A stretch of DNA of 64,000 nucleotides, from contig OY769938.1 in the NCBI GenBank assembly GCA_963669295.1, positions 4,154,001 to 4,218,000 of the forward strand. The letters are read 5' to 3'. A program made the translations under genes and the position numbers. The notes below the pieces were generated by a model. It was not told where the DNA came from and searched no databases. It worked only from the letters and a program-made list of their open reading frames with translations. This DNA is from G963669295 sp963669295. Lineage in GTDB: Bacteria > Bacteroidota > Bacteroidia > Flavobacteriales_D > CALLUQ01. Of this stretch, positions 8,975-18,200 are shown one piece after another (positions within the stretch are counted from its first letter, which is position 1; the number at the start of each line of letters is the position of its first letter).

Positions 8975-9439
8975 ATGAACGTTGATGGTTGACCCTTGGG
9001 CTTTCAATGTTTACCCACGACCACATGATGGTTGCCCCATGACTATGCCATAGTTTACCCATGACCATGTCATGTTCTACCCACGACCATACCATAGTTT
9101 ACCCCTGGCCATGCCATGCTTTACCCACGACTATGTGATGGTTGACCCATGACTATGCCATAGTTTACCCATGACCATGCCATGTTCTACCCATGACCAT
9201 GCCATGCTTTACCCACGACCATGCCATGTTCTACCCACGACCATGCCATGTTCTACCCATGACCATGCCATGTTCTACCCATGACCATGCCATGCTTTAC
9301 CCACGACCATGCCATAGTTTACCCCTGACCATGCCATGTTCTACCCATGACCATGCCATGCTTTACCCACGACCACATGATGGTTGCCCCATGACTATGC
9401 CATAGTTTACCCATGACCATGTCATGTTCTACCCACGAC
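8972..9439. repeat. 22-bp tandem repeat array (~21 units)
   Basis: Units begin with CCCAYGA and share the core CCATGCCATG, giving a consensus of roughly CCCATGACCATGCCATG plus TTCTA or CTTTA. The first two units are 21 bp; from 9014 on the period is exactly 22 bp (9014, 9036, 9058, 9080, 9102, 9124, 9146, ... 9432). About 72 bp at 9014 recurs almost unchanged at 9366, 352 bp or 16 units later. The period is not a multiple of 3, which argues against coding. There are no spacers, so it is not CRISPR. Confidence 0.9.
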
Positions 9440-9458
9440 TTTCACTCCTGCGTAGGCA

Positions 9459-9695
9459 CCCCGATAGCTATCGGGGCACCAGCAAAGGCACCTTGGGAGC
9501 TTGCTTCTCCGCCTAAGGCGGATCGCAAAGACGTGTATCTTAATGCATACTCCTGTATACTCACTACTACATGCTCCCTCCTCACATCACTCCCGCTCGG
9601 TCTTCCCCGCCTGCCCGGTCTTCGATACATTTTGCTGCTCGTAACTCGCAGTAAAACACTCAGACACTGGCAGGGATACATCCGCCTGAGGCGGA
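9459..9695. repeat. three palindromes in a non-coding, direct-repeat-rich stretch
   Basis: These are an 18-bp perfect palindrome, CCCCGATAGCTATCGGGG (9459-9476), and two copies of TCCGCCT-N-AGGCGGA (9508-9522, 9681-9695). Short direct repeats also occur: CTGTATACTCACTACTAC near 9551 and 9724, and ACACTCAGACACT near 9656 and 9696. They resemble dispersed REP-like palindromes, which are seen between genes in Bacteroidota. An open frame runs through here, but its composition is that of a repeat and not of a gene. Confidence 0.6.
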
Positions 9696-9801
9696 CACTC
9701 AGACACTCGCTCCTCACTAACTTCTGTATACTCACTACTACACACTCACCCCCACGTCCCCTCATCACACTCCACTCTCACACTTTTTTTACCCTCCTTT
9801 T

Positions 9802-9934
9802 TAGGTCAAAAATGGGAAAAATAAAAGGGTATAAGTGTTTGATAAATAGGGTTTTGTGATTTTTTTGACGCAAAAAAATAGGTCAAAAATGAAAAATCTG
9901 TCCTTGAAGTAAGAACGAGGTTGTTGCAACTTTG
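9802..9934 (+). promoter_or_regulatory. direct repeat and candidate promoter of the RHS operon
   Basis: TAGGTCAAAAATG occurs at 9802-9814 and again at 9879-9891, 77 bp apart, and could be an operator. TTG at 9904-9906 and CAACTTTG at 9927-9934 sit 20 bp apart, a fair match to the TTTG-N19-TAnnTTTG promoter. The first gene starts at 9948 or 9960. Confidence 0.35.
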
Positions 9935-9947
9935 AAACAAACAATTA

Positions 9948-10376
9948 ATGCCAACCAAAATGAGAATAAAAGTCTTGAAAGTGTGCTTGCTACTATTGGC
10001 CATAACATTAGCCGAATGGGTGAACGCACAAAACATCACTGATGAGAACAACGATCTACTGGCCACGATGAATGGCGACACCATATACGACAGCGCATCA
10101 TCGATGCTGTTTTACTTTGAGTCGGGTGGAGTCATCAACTATGCCGATGGCATACAAGCGGCCACCATCGAAAGCGATGGAACGGTAAAAGACCTGAACA
10201 GCGATACCATCGGATCGGTTGATAGCAATGGCACCGTGAAAGACAATAACAACGATGTATTGGGCACCATTGCAACTGATGGAACGGTAAAAGATGCCAA
10301 CAACGATACCATTGGTGCTGTGGGAGCATTGGCTCCAACACGGGCGGCCTGGTATTTCTTTTTCAGCAATAACTAA
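9948..10376 (+). CDS. small secreted protein with DGTVKD repeats
   Basis: A 142-aa protein with a signal peptide (MRIKVLKVCLLLLAITLA..., cleavage near NAQN). The ATG at 9960 is an equally good start and leaves more leader after the suggested promoter. The mature part has three or four repeats of about 20 residues built on 'DGTVKD..ND.IG.', each a pair of short beta strands with Asn/Asp turns. This looks like a small beta-solenoid or the wing repeats of an RHS/YD-like surface protein. It is the first gene of a tight operon running to the RHS protein, with 28 bp to the next gene. The function is unknown; a structural surface role is an inference. Confidence 0.7.
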   Translation: MPTKMRIKVLKVCLLLLAITLAEWVNAQNITDENNDLLATMNGDTIYDSASSMLFYFESGGVINYADGIQAATIESDGTVKDLNSDTIGSVDSNGTVKDNNNDVLGTIATDGTVKDANNDTIGAVGALAPTRAAWYFFFSNN

Positions 10377-10404
10377 ACACAGATAACAACTAAAACAAAT
10401 AAAC

Positions 10405-10863
10405 ATGAAGCAATTGATGATCGTCGTTTTGATGGCCATGTTGGGTCTGGCGACTCAAACCAGTAACGCACAGGGCGTTTCCATTAGTGAAAGTGATACC
10501 ACTGCGGCTACCTCTTCTATCCTGGATGTAACCTCCACTACCAAAGGAGTATTGGTGCCCCGCTTAACCACCACACAACAAAACAACATTGAAAGCCCTG
10601 CTACTGGGTTGGTTGTATACAATACCACCGAAAGCAACTTTTTCTTTTACAACGGCAGTGCCTGGGAAGAAGTAGGCATTGGCAAAAGCAGTAGCACTGC
10701 CGAGTTGGAGTTGGAAAGCACTACCAAAGGGTTTTTGCCACCACGCATGACTACCACACAGCGGGATGCCATCAGTTCGCCCGATACCGGACTGGTGATT
10801 TACAACACCACAACCAACAAACTGCAATGTTACAACGGCACCAGTTGGAACGACTTATTCTAA
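10405..10863 (+). CDS. secreted tail-fibre-like repeat protein
   Basis: A 152-aa protein with a signal peptide (ends TSNAQ, ~residue 23). The mature protein is two copies of a ~55-residue unit: '(S)ILDV.STTKG.L.PRLTTTQ...I..P.TGLVVYNTT...F.YNG..W'. This unit is common in Bacteroidota surface proteins and recalls the collar/head domains of phage tail-fibre proteins and trimeric adhesins. It starts 28 bp after the DGTVKD protein and ends 16 bp before the FG-GAP protein. It probably makes a trimeric or fibrous surface structure; this is inferred from the repeat type. Confidence 0.75.
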   Translation: MKQLMIVVLMAMLGLATQTSNAQGVSISESDTTAATSSILDVTSTTKGVLVPRLTTTQQNNIESPATGLVVYNTTESNFFFYNGSAWEEVGIGKSSSTAELELESTTKGFLPPRMTTTQRDAISSPDTGLVIYNTTTNKLQCYNGTSWNDLF

Positions 10864-10879
10864 GCTAAAACCAATTACA

Positions 10880-13800
10880 ATGACGAAATTAATCTTTCGA
10901 TACGCCCTGTTTATGGTGGGAATATGCCAGTGCTGCGCTGTTATAGCACAGGACATCTTCCCCGGGGTGAGCGATTACCAAAAGATCAGCGATACGGAGG
11001 GCAACTTTACCGGTACCCTAAACAACTCCGACCTCTTTGGTACGGTAACCAGCATTGGTGATCTTAACGACGACGGCATTGGCGATGTAGCCATCGGGGC
11101 GTTGAAAGACGACGACGGTGGTGCAGATCGCGGTGCGGTATGGATCATCTTCCTCAACGATACCGGAGCAGTAAAATCGCACCAAAAAATTAGTTCTACC
11201 ACGGGTGGCTTCACTGGCACACTTAGCAACAGCGACTACTTTGGCTATAGTGTAGCCGGCATTGGCGACCTCGACAAAGATGGGGTGGAAGACATTGCCG
11301 TAGGGGCACCACAAGACGATGATGGAGGCGCCAACAAGGGTGCCGTATGGATCCTTTTCCTCAACACCGATGGCACCGTAAAAAGCCACCAAAAAATTAG
11401 CGACACCCAGGGTAACTTTACCGGCACCCTTAGCGGTACCGGATGGCTGGGAGCCTACCTCAATGCCATTGGCGACATCAACGACGATGGGGTAACCGAC
11501 CTGGCAGTGGGCAACTACCGCGACGATGATGGTGGTACAGATCGTGGTGCTGTATGGATCATGATGTTGAACAGTACCGGTACCGTAGCCGACTACCAAA
11601 AAATTAGCGACACTCAGGGCAATTTCACTGGCACGCTGGGCAACAGCGATAACTTTGGCAATGCTGTAGCCGGCATTGGCGACGTTAACAACGATGGGGT
11701 AGAAGACATTGCTGTAGGTGCTTTCCGCGACGACGACGGAGGTACCGACCGCGGTGCTGTATGGATCCTCATGCTCAATGATACCGGTGCCGTAGCATCG
11801 CATCAAAAAATTGCAGAACCCCTTACCGATGTGGGCAATATTCTGGTGAACGAAGACCGTTTTGGTACTTCCATCGCCTGTGTGGGCGATCTCAACAACG
11901 ATGGGGTAGAAGACCTGCTGATTGGTGCCAACCGCGATAACATTAATGGAGGTACCGACGATGGTGCCGCCTACATGGTGTTCCTCACGGCCGAAGGCAC
12001 TCACAAAAGCATTACCAAGATCGACGAAAACTACAACTGGAACTTCTCTGGCCTCGATGCTACCGACTTTTTTGGTGGCACTTGTGCCAGCCTGGGCGAC
12101 CTCGATGGCAACGGCACTGTTGACTTCATTATTGGTGCCGCCAGCGATGGTGATGGAGGAACAGATCGTGGTGCCGCCTACATCTTGTTCATGGACTCCA
12201 TTGGCGATTATAACCCTGCTCCCGGCACAGTAGGCAATACGGCAGCTAAAATCAGCGATTCGTACGGCAACTTTACCGGCACGCTCGATAACAGCGATAA
12301 CTTTGGCTATGCCATCTCCAACATTGGCGACCTTGATGGCGATGGCACCAACGACATGGTGGTAAGTGCCCATAAAGACGACGACGGTGGTACCGACCGT
12401 GGTGCTGTATGGGTACTCTTCATGAACGACGACCACAGCGTAAGCTCCCACCAAAAAATTAGCGATACCCAGGGTAGCTTCACCGGCACCCTTGCCAACA
12501 GCGATTGGTGGGGCAAAAGCGTGGCTCACATTGGCGACCTCAACAACGATGGGGTGGAAGACCTGGCCGTTGGTGCTCCGGGCGATGATACTGGAGGCAG
12601 CACTCGTGGTGCCGTATGGATTCTCTTTATGAATGCCAACGGTACTGTAAGCGACTACCAAAAAATTAGCGATACCGATGGCAACTTTGGTGGCACGCTG
12701 GCCGATGGCGACCAGTTTGGTGAAGCCGTAGCAGGCATTGGCGACATCAATAAAGATGGTGTGGAAGACATTGCTGTAGGTGCCTTTGGCAGCGACGATG
12801 GCAGTAGCGACCGCGGTGCCATTTACATCTTGTTTATGACCGACTCGGGCTATGTAGCTTCCGAACAAAAGATTGGCTACAACAGCGGTGGCTTTACCTA
12901 TGCCCTTGCCAGCGGTGCCCTCTTTGGTTGCGACATCACCACGTTGGGCGATATCAACAAAGACGGGGTGAACGACATTGCCGTAGGCGCCCGACGACAA
13001 AATGAAGGAGCTATCTTCACCTTGCTGCTCAACAACGACGGTACGGTGAGCACGTTTACCCGCATCAGCAGCAACTCCCTGCCCCTGGGCAGTGGTGCAG
13101 AATTTGGCATCTCCCTCAGCAACGTAGGCGACCTCAATAGCGATGGTGTAGAAGATGTGGTTGTGGGCGACATGCTCAGCGACGATGCCCTCTCCAACTC
13201 AGGTGGGTTGTGGGTGCTCTTGCTCGATAGCGATGGAACACTCAACAACTACCAACGCATCAACCTGGAAGAAGGTAACTACAGCTCCATCCGTACCAAC
13301 ACGGCCGGATATGGGGTGGGGGTAGCCTACCTGGGTGTTGACAACAGCGGTTTCCATAATGTAGTAGTAGGCGACTACCTTTGCGACGATGGCGGTACCG
13401 ACCGCGGTGCTGTATGGGTATACGACCTCAACAACAAAGACTATACCTGGTTGAAGAATAAAGGCACCAACCTCACTGTAGACAACGGTGTTCAATTGAA
13501 CATCGACGGCAACCTCATCCACCAAAGCAGCGGTACTGTGCGCAACCATGGTGAAATTGCTTTTACCAATGGATTGGCCAACACCGGTGGTCGCGATGTG
13601 TTCTCCAGAAAATCCAGCTCCACCGGACAATACATCATGAATGGTAGTGGCGACCAAAAGGTGCACCTCAAAGCGCAAGACAACAACACGGCTTTTACCA
13701 ACCTGGTGGTCAACAAACCTTCGGGAACGGTATACTTTACCGCTGGTGGTTGGTTCATCGAAGACACGTTACAACTCATCTCGGGGATATTGTACCCCGA

Positions 13801-14674
13801 TACGGCTGAATTGATGGTAGACACTGCCGGGGTGATTGCAGGAGGCAACGACACTGCCTTTGTAGCTGGACCCATTGACAAGTGGGGCGACAAGGCTTTT
13901 TACTTTCCGGTAGGGAAACACCATTCGTTTCACCCTATAGACATTACTGCTCCGCAGCACACCACGGCTGAAATCAGAGCAGAGTACTTTGAATATCAAC
14001 AGCCCTATGGCGATAGTCTGTATACCGGGTTAGACAGCATCAGCAATGTAGAGTATTGGTTGTTAGAGCACCTTTCGAGCGACACGGATACTGTGAGCAT
14101 CGGCATTGGCATCGACAGCATTTCTACACCACTCGACAGCATCGACTTACTGGCTGTGGCTTATTGGGACAGCATCTATTGGACCGGTTTAGGAGTAGAT
14201 AGTGTGTGGGTAAAAGACAGCACACGAGGTTACCTCAAAGGCGCTTTGCAAATCGCATTGCATGGGGCAAAACCCGTTCCTGTGGTATTGGCCAAACCCA
14301 CCGCCCAAAGAAAAAGGGCCTTTGCACGTTCGCTCAAGCGATTGAATGCAGGCTACTTTCAAACCCTCAACGGACACCTCTACTTCGAGTACAAAGGCGA
14401 ATACAACACCGGAACACTTACCTATAACGTGTACGATGAACTCAAAAATGTGGTGGCTTCCAACAACGCTACCCCGGGCATACTCAGCCAAATTAACAAC
14501 ACTTCCATTACCACAACGGGCGACAAAGAGCGTGGCGAAAACCGCTTCGACCTCGACCTGTCTTGCTCTGGTGAAGGGCTAATAGCCGGCTACTACATTC
14601 TGGAAGTTGTGAACGAAAAAAATGAAGCACTCTACCTGCGTTTTTATCAAGACCGAAGCTATGTGTGCAACTAA
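10880..14674 (+). CDS. FG-GAP (integrin-like) beta-propeller surface protein
   Basis: A 1264-aa exported protein with a signal peptide (ends VIAQD, ~24). Residues ~30-855 are about 13 repeats of ~62 aa, each with '.KISDTQGNFTGTL..SD.FG', then an FG-GAP calcium loop of the D.N.DG..D type, then 'VGA..DDDGG.DRGAVWI.F'. Such repeats fold into seven-bladed propellers that bind calcium, so there may be two propellers. Residues ~855-1264 are beta-rich with no sorting domain I recognise, although the end (IAGYYILEVVNEKNEALYLR) recalls the last strands of a T9SS domain. The stop is 1 bp from the next gene. A very long open frame on the opposite strand here is a by-product of the repeats. Confidence 0.88.
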   Translation: MTKLIFRYALFMVGICQCCAVIAQDIFPGVSDYQKISDTEGNFTGTLNNSDLFGTVTSIGDLNDDGIGDVAIGALKDDDGGADRGAVWIIFLNDTGAVKSHQKISSTTGGFTGTLSNSDYFGYSVAGIGDLDKDGVEDIAVGAPQDDDGGANKGAVWILFLNTDGTVKSHQKISDTQGNFTGTLSGTGWLGAYLNAIGDINDDGVTDLAVGNYRDDDGGTDRGAVWIMMLNSTGTVADYQKISDTQGNFTGTLGNSDNFGNAVAGIGDVNNDGVEDIAVGAFRDDDGGTDRGAVWILMLNDTGAVASHQKIAEPLTDVGNILVNEDRFGTSIACVGDLNNDGVEDLLIGANRDNINGGTDDGAAYMVFLTAEGTHKSITKIDENYNWNFSGLDATDFFGGTCASLGDLDGNGTVDFIIGAASDGDGGTDRGAAYILFMDSIGDYNPAPGTVGNTAAKISDSYGNFTGTLDNSDNFGYAISNIGDLDGDGTNDMVVSAHKDDDGGTDRGAVWVLFMNDDHSVSSHQKISDTQGSFTGTLANSDWWGKSVAHIGDLNNDGVEDLAVGAPGDDTGGSTRGAVWILFMNANGTVSDYQKISDTDGNFGGTLADGDQFGEAVAGIGDINKDGVEDIAVGAFGSDDGSSDRGAIYILFMTDSGYVASEQKIGYNSGGFTYALASGALFGCDITTLGDINKDGVNDIAVGARRQNEGAIFTLLLNNDGTVSTFTRISSNSLPLGSGAEFGISLSNVGDLNSDGVEDVVVGDMLSDDALSNSGGLWVLLLDSDGTLNNYQRINLEEGNYSSIRTNTAGYGVGVAYLGVDNSGFHNVVVGDYLCDDGGTDRGAVWVYDLNNKDYTWLKNKGTNLTVDNGVQLNIDGNLIHQSSGTVRNHGEIAFTNGLANTGGRDVFSRKSSSTGQYIMNGSGDQKVHLKAQDNNTAFTNLVVNKPSGTVYFTAGGWFIEDTLQLISGILYPDTAELMVDTAGVIAGGNDTAFVAGPIDKWGDKAFYFPVGKHHSFHPIDITAPQHTTAEIRAEYFEYQQPYGDSLYTGLDSISNVEYWLLEHLSSDTDTVSIGIGIDSISTPLDSIDLLAVAYWDSIYWTGLGVDSVWVKDSTRGYLKGALQIALHGAKPVPVVLAKPTAQRKRAFARSLKRLNAGYFQTLNGHLYFEYKGEYNTGTLTYNVYDELKNVVASNNATPGILSQINNTSITTTGDKERGENRFDLDLSCSGEGLIAGYYILEVVNEKNEALYLRFYQDRSYVCN

Positions 14675-14675
14675 C

Positions 14676-15281
14676 ATGCGATCTATGAAATATACCTTTT
14701 ACCTCATGCTGGCCATTCTGTTGGTTGCTTGTGAAAACCAACGTTTGGAACCGGCAGCGTATGTACAATGGGTGGAAGATGAAGCCCATCAACTGTGCAA
14801 GAAAAACATACTACAAGGGGTGGAATACCTCTTGCAATACCAACCGCTGGAATACGTGGTGGCCAACGAAGAACGCGACGAACAACTGCCAACGACCACC
14901 TTACAACAACGCAAAAAAGAGTTGGAAGGCTTGCAATACTTCAAGCTGAGGATGCAATCGAAACAAGGAGAAGACGTGTTGATGACCAACCTCAGCGATC
15001 CTGCAGAATACGACTTGCGGGTAAACTATTACTCCTTCGATTTTAAGCACGACATCTACCTGGTAGAAGGTGCAGACACCCTGCAATGCCGCTTGTTTCA
15101 CTTTGTACGCAGCCATGGCATTGCGCCTTATGTCGACTTTGTGATGGCTTTTGATCAGGCATCGCAAGCATCCGGAAACAAACAATTGGTGTTGACCGAC
15201 AGGGCGTTGGCCAACAACCCCATGGAGTTTAACATCTCCAAAGAAGCGATCAATAACATTCCCGAGATAATTACTTACTAA
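14676..15281 (+). CDS. lipoprotein of the RHS operon
   Basis: A 201-aa protein (start 14676; ATG 14685 also possible). The N-terminus MKYTFYLMLAILLVACENQ is a lipoprotein signal with Cys near residue 19. An upstream in-frame ATG at 14622 would lie within the FG-GAP gene and spoil the signal, so I reject it. The mature part is alpha/beta with no motif I know. It has 1 bp to the FG-GAP gene before it and 1 bp to the 2064-aa gene after it, which strongly suggests coupled translation. A role in anchoring or export of its large neighbours is inferred from position. Confidence 0.75.
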   Translation: MRSMKYTFYLMLAILLVACENQRLEPAAYVQWVEDEAHQLCKKNILQGVEYLLQYQPLEYVVANEERDEQLPTTTLQQRKKELEGLQYFKLRMQSKQGEDVLMTNLSDPAEYDLRVNYYSFDFKHDIYLVEGADTLQCRLFHFVRSHGIAPYVDFVMAFDQASQASGNKQLVLTDRALANNPMEFNISKEAINNIPEIITY

Positions 15282-15282
15282 G

Positions 15283-18200
15283 ATGAGAAAGAGAACAACC
15301 GTACTGGAAGCCATCAGAACAAAAAAAGTGTTCAAAATACTGGCAGTATACCTGTCGTTGAACCTGATGGTAGACCTATTTTCGCCACTCACTTCACTGG
15401 CCCTCACTTCCGGGCCGGCACAAGAAGAATTTGCCAGCTTTGAGCCGGTAGGCACCAGCGACATGGTGAACCTGTATTCTGGCGATTTTACCTACAACAT
15501 TCCCCTCATGTCTGTTCCCGGGCCCAATGGAGGTTATCCGTTAAACATGGCTTACCACTCTGGCATTGGCATGGACCAGGAAGCCAGCTGGGTAGGGTTG
15601 GGGTGGAACCTTAATGTGGGAGCCATCAACCGTCAGTTGCGCGGACTGCCCGACGACTTTAATGGTGCCACCATTCAGCAGGAAATGAACATGAAAGCCA
15701 GCAGTACGGTGATGTTGAATATTCCCGAATTCTCGCAAGCACCACCCAACAAGTACAAAGAAGTATTTGGCCTTCCCTCGGCAACGAACAGCGGATCACC
15801 CTACACCTGGCAGTTGTACTACAACAATTACAAAGGACTGGGCTACCGGGTGATGACGTCTCTTATTCGTGCCAACCAGGAAAGCGTGGTTTCGGGCAAT
15901 GTAGGACTCTCATTCGACTCGCAAAATGGCATTGGCATTGAGCCCAAATTATCGGCCAATGGAATCTTTGCTTCCAGTTCATTTACTACCGGAATAACAG
16001 CATCGGCTCCTATCAATACCAGGACCGGATCGCAGGGGTTGGCCTTTGCAGGCGATATTGGGGCGATAGGAAAAGTGGATCAAAGAGGAAACATAAAGGG
16101 GGGAAGTTTAAGTTCCAACCTCAGCTTTGCCCAAAATCAAACGGTACCTACTGTTTCCATGCCCATGAAAACTACCACCTATCCGTATACCTTACGCATA
16201 GGCTCGGCCAATGGATTTGGAAATTTTGCTTCCAACTTCCCATTGAACTGGCTGGGATCGGTCACTACTTCCAAAGTAATTGACGGTGGCGTGGTGAACT
16301 CAGCTGGCTATGGCTACCTCCATACCGACAATGCTACTACCACCAGTGGCGACATGGTAGACTTTAACCGCGAGCCGTTGGAATACAGTAAGAAAGTGCC
16401 CAACCTGGCACCTTCCAGTTTTACCTACGATATTTTCTCTCACTCGGGGCAGGGAACTGGAGGCATGTTTCGTCCTAACCGAACCGGGGTAAATGCCCTT
16501 TCTACCCCCACGCGTGAGGACCTCACCAAAAGTCAACGGTTTAACCTGGAGTTTGGAAACACCGGCAACAACTTCCACGTAGGCGTAGGCTTCACGCAAA
16601 CCAGTGGATCTACACAATCCGGTGATTGGGAATCGGGCAGCGACGACATCGATACCTGGTTGGCATCGGCGGGTACTTCTGATCCCGACTTTGAGCCCAA
16701 CTATTTCAAAGCCTATGGCGAACAAACCGGTGAACTGTTGAACGATGAATTTCTCGACGACTGGAAAGGCGACCGTGCCCTTCGGGTAAAGCTCGAAAAA
16801 GAAAACGGATGGTTGAACCGGGCTTTCACCGATTCCGACGACTTTGTACGCAGCGAATCGTCGCCAGTATCTGCTACAGGAAATGCAGCCATGCATTTAA
16901 AAAAGACCCGCCAGAAAAGAGGGCAGGTGATTGAAGTGCTCACCGACGATGAAGCTGCATTGTATGGCGTGAGCAGAAATGTAACCTACCTGAATTCCTC
17001 TGATGTAAGCACTGCAAAATCGTTTACTGCTCATGGAGGCAACGACATTTCAGAAGTATCCATTTTGCAGCAAGATGGCATGCGTTACACCTATGGGTTG
17101 CCAGCTTACAACAACAACCGCGTAGAAACCAACATGTCGGTAGATGAAGCCACGGCCGATCATAATACTGTTACCGTAGATGTAGCTGCCAATACCTATG
17201 ATGGTACGTACAAGGAGTTTTTATCGAAAACCACTACGCCTGAATACGTGCACAGTTGGTTGCTCACCTCTGTAGTATCGCCCGATTACATCGATTTAAC
17301 CGACGACGGTCCTACAGATGATGACTATGGTTATTGGACCAAATTCAACTACAAACAATTTGAAACCGCCTACAAATGGCGGGTGCCTTACCAGGAAGCC
17401 AATTTTGTAGAAGGCAATATTTCCGACGACAAAGACAACAGCGCCTACTATTCGTATGGCGATAAAGAACTCTATTACATCAACAGCGTTGAAACCAAAA
17501 CCCACATCGCTGTGTTTTATACCAGCGATCGGGAAGATGCATTGGGAGCTTATGGCGAATACGCTGACATAGGGCAGAAAGATGCCAACGACCGCATGCA
17601 AAAGCTCGACAGCATTGCCCTCTTTACCAAAAATGCTTATTACGACAACCAGGGCGATCCTGATCCCAATGCTGTACCCATTCAAACCACCCACTTCCGC
17701 TATACCTACGACCTGTGTCCTAATGTGCCCAACAACAGTGGGGCCACCATCGATGAAAATGGCTACCTCTCTACCGATCCTGAATACAATGGCACTGATG
17801 TGAATGGAAAAGAAGGAAAACTCACCCTTACTAAACTTTACTTTACCTACCAATGGTCGGGCAGGGGAGCGTTGAGCCCTTATGAATTTGGCTATGGCAA
17901 CATCAATAGCGCCGACGATAACCCCGATTACAACATTCGCAATGTAGACCGTTGGGGCTACTTCAAGGAAAATGTCAACAACGATGGTACGGTGATCGAT
18001 AATGGCATGTACCCCTACCTACATTTTCCCTACGTGAACCAGCACGACAACCTCGACAACGATACTCCTCCCAACGACAACGCGCCCAAAGTGGCTCATT
18101 GGCACATGAAGTCCATTGAACTGCCCACGGGTGGCATCATGAACATTGAATACGAAGCCGACGATTATGGCTATGTGGAAGACCAGCATGCCATGCATAT

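Noticed and set aside
9193..9405. 70-aa frame in the 22-bp array
   Set aside because: It arises because the 22-bp unit has no stop in this phase; it encodes only the repeated HDHAM unit, with no start context or family.
8972..9439. CRISPR array
   Set aside because: The units are directly tandem with no unique spacers, and there are no cas genes in the window.
9413..9859. 148-aa frame after the array
   Set aside because: It runs through palindromes and direct repeats and has no protein-like composition.
11018..13000. 660-aa open frame on the minus strand opposite the FG-GAP gene
   Set aside because: It is a shadow of the repeated FG-GAP codons: the plus-strand product has a signal peptide and clear calcium-loop repeats, while the minus product is just a low-complexity mirror of the repeats.
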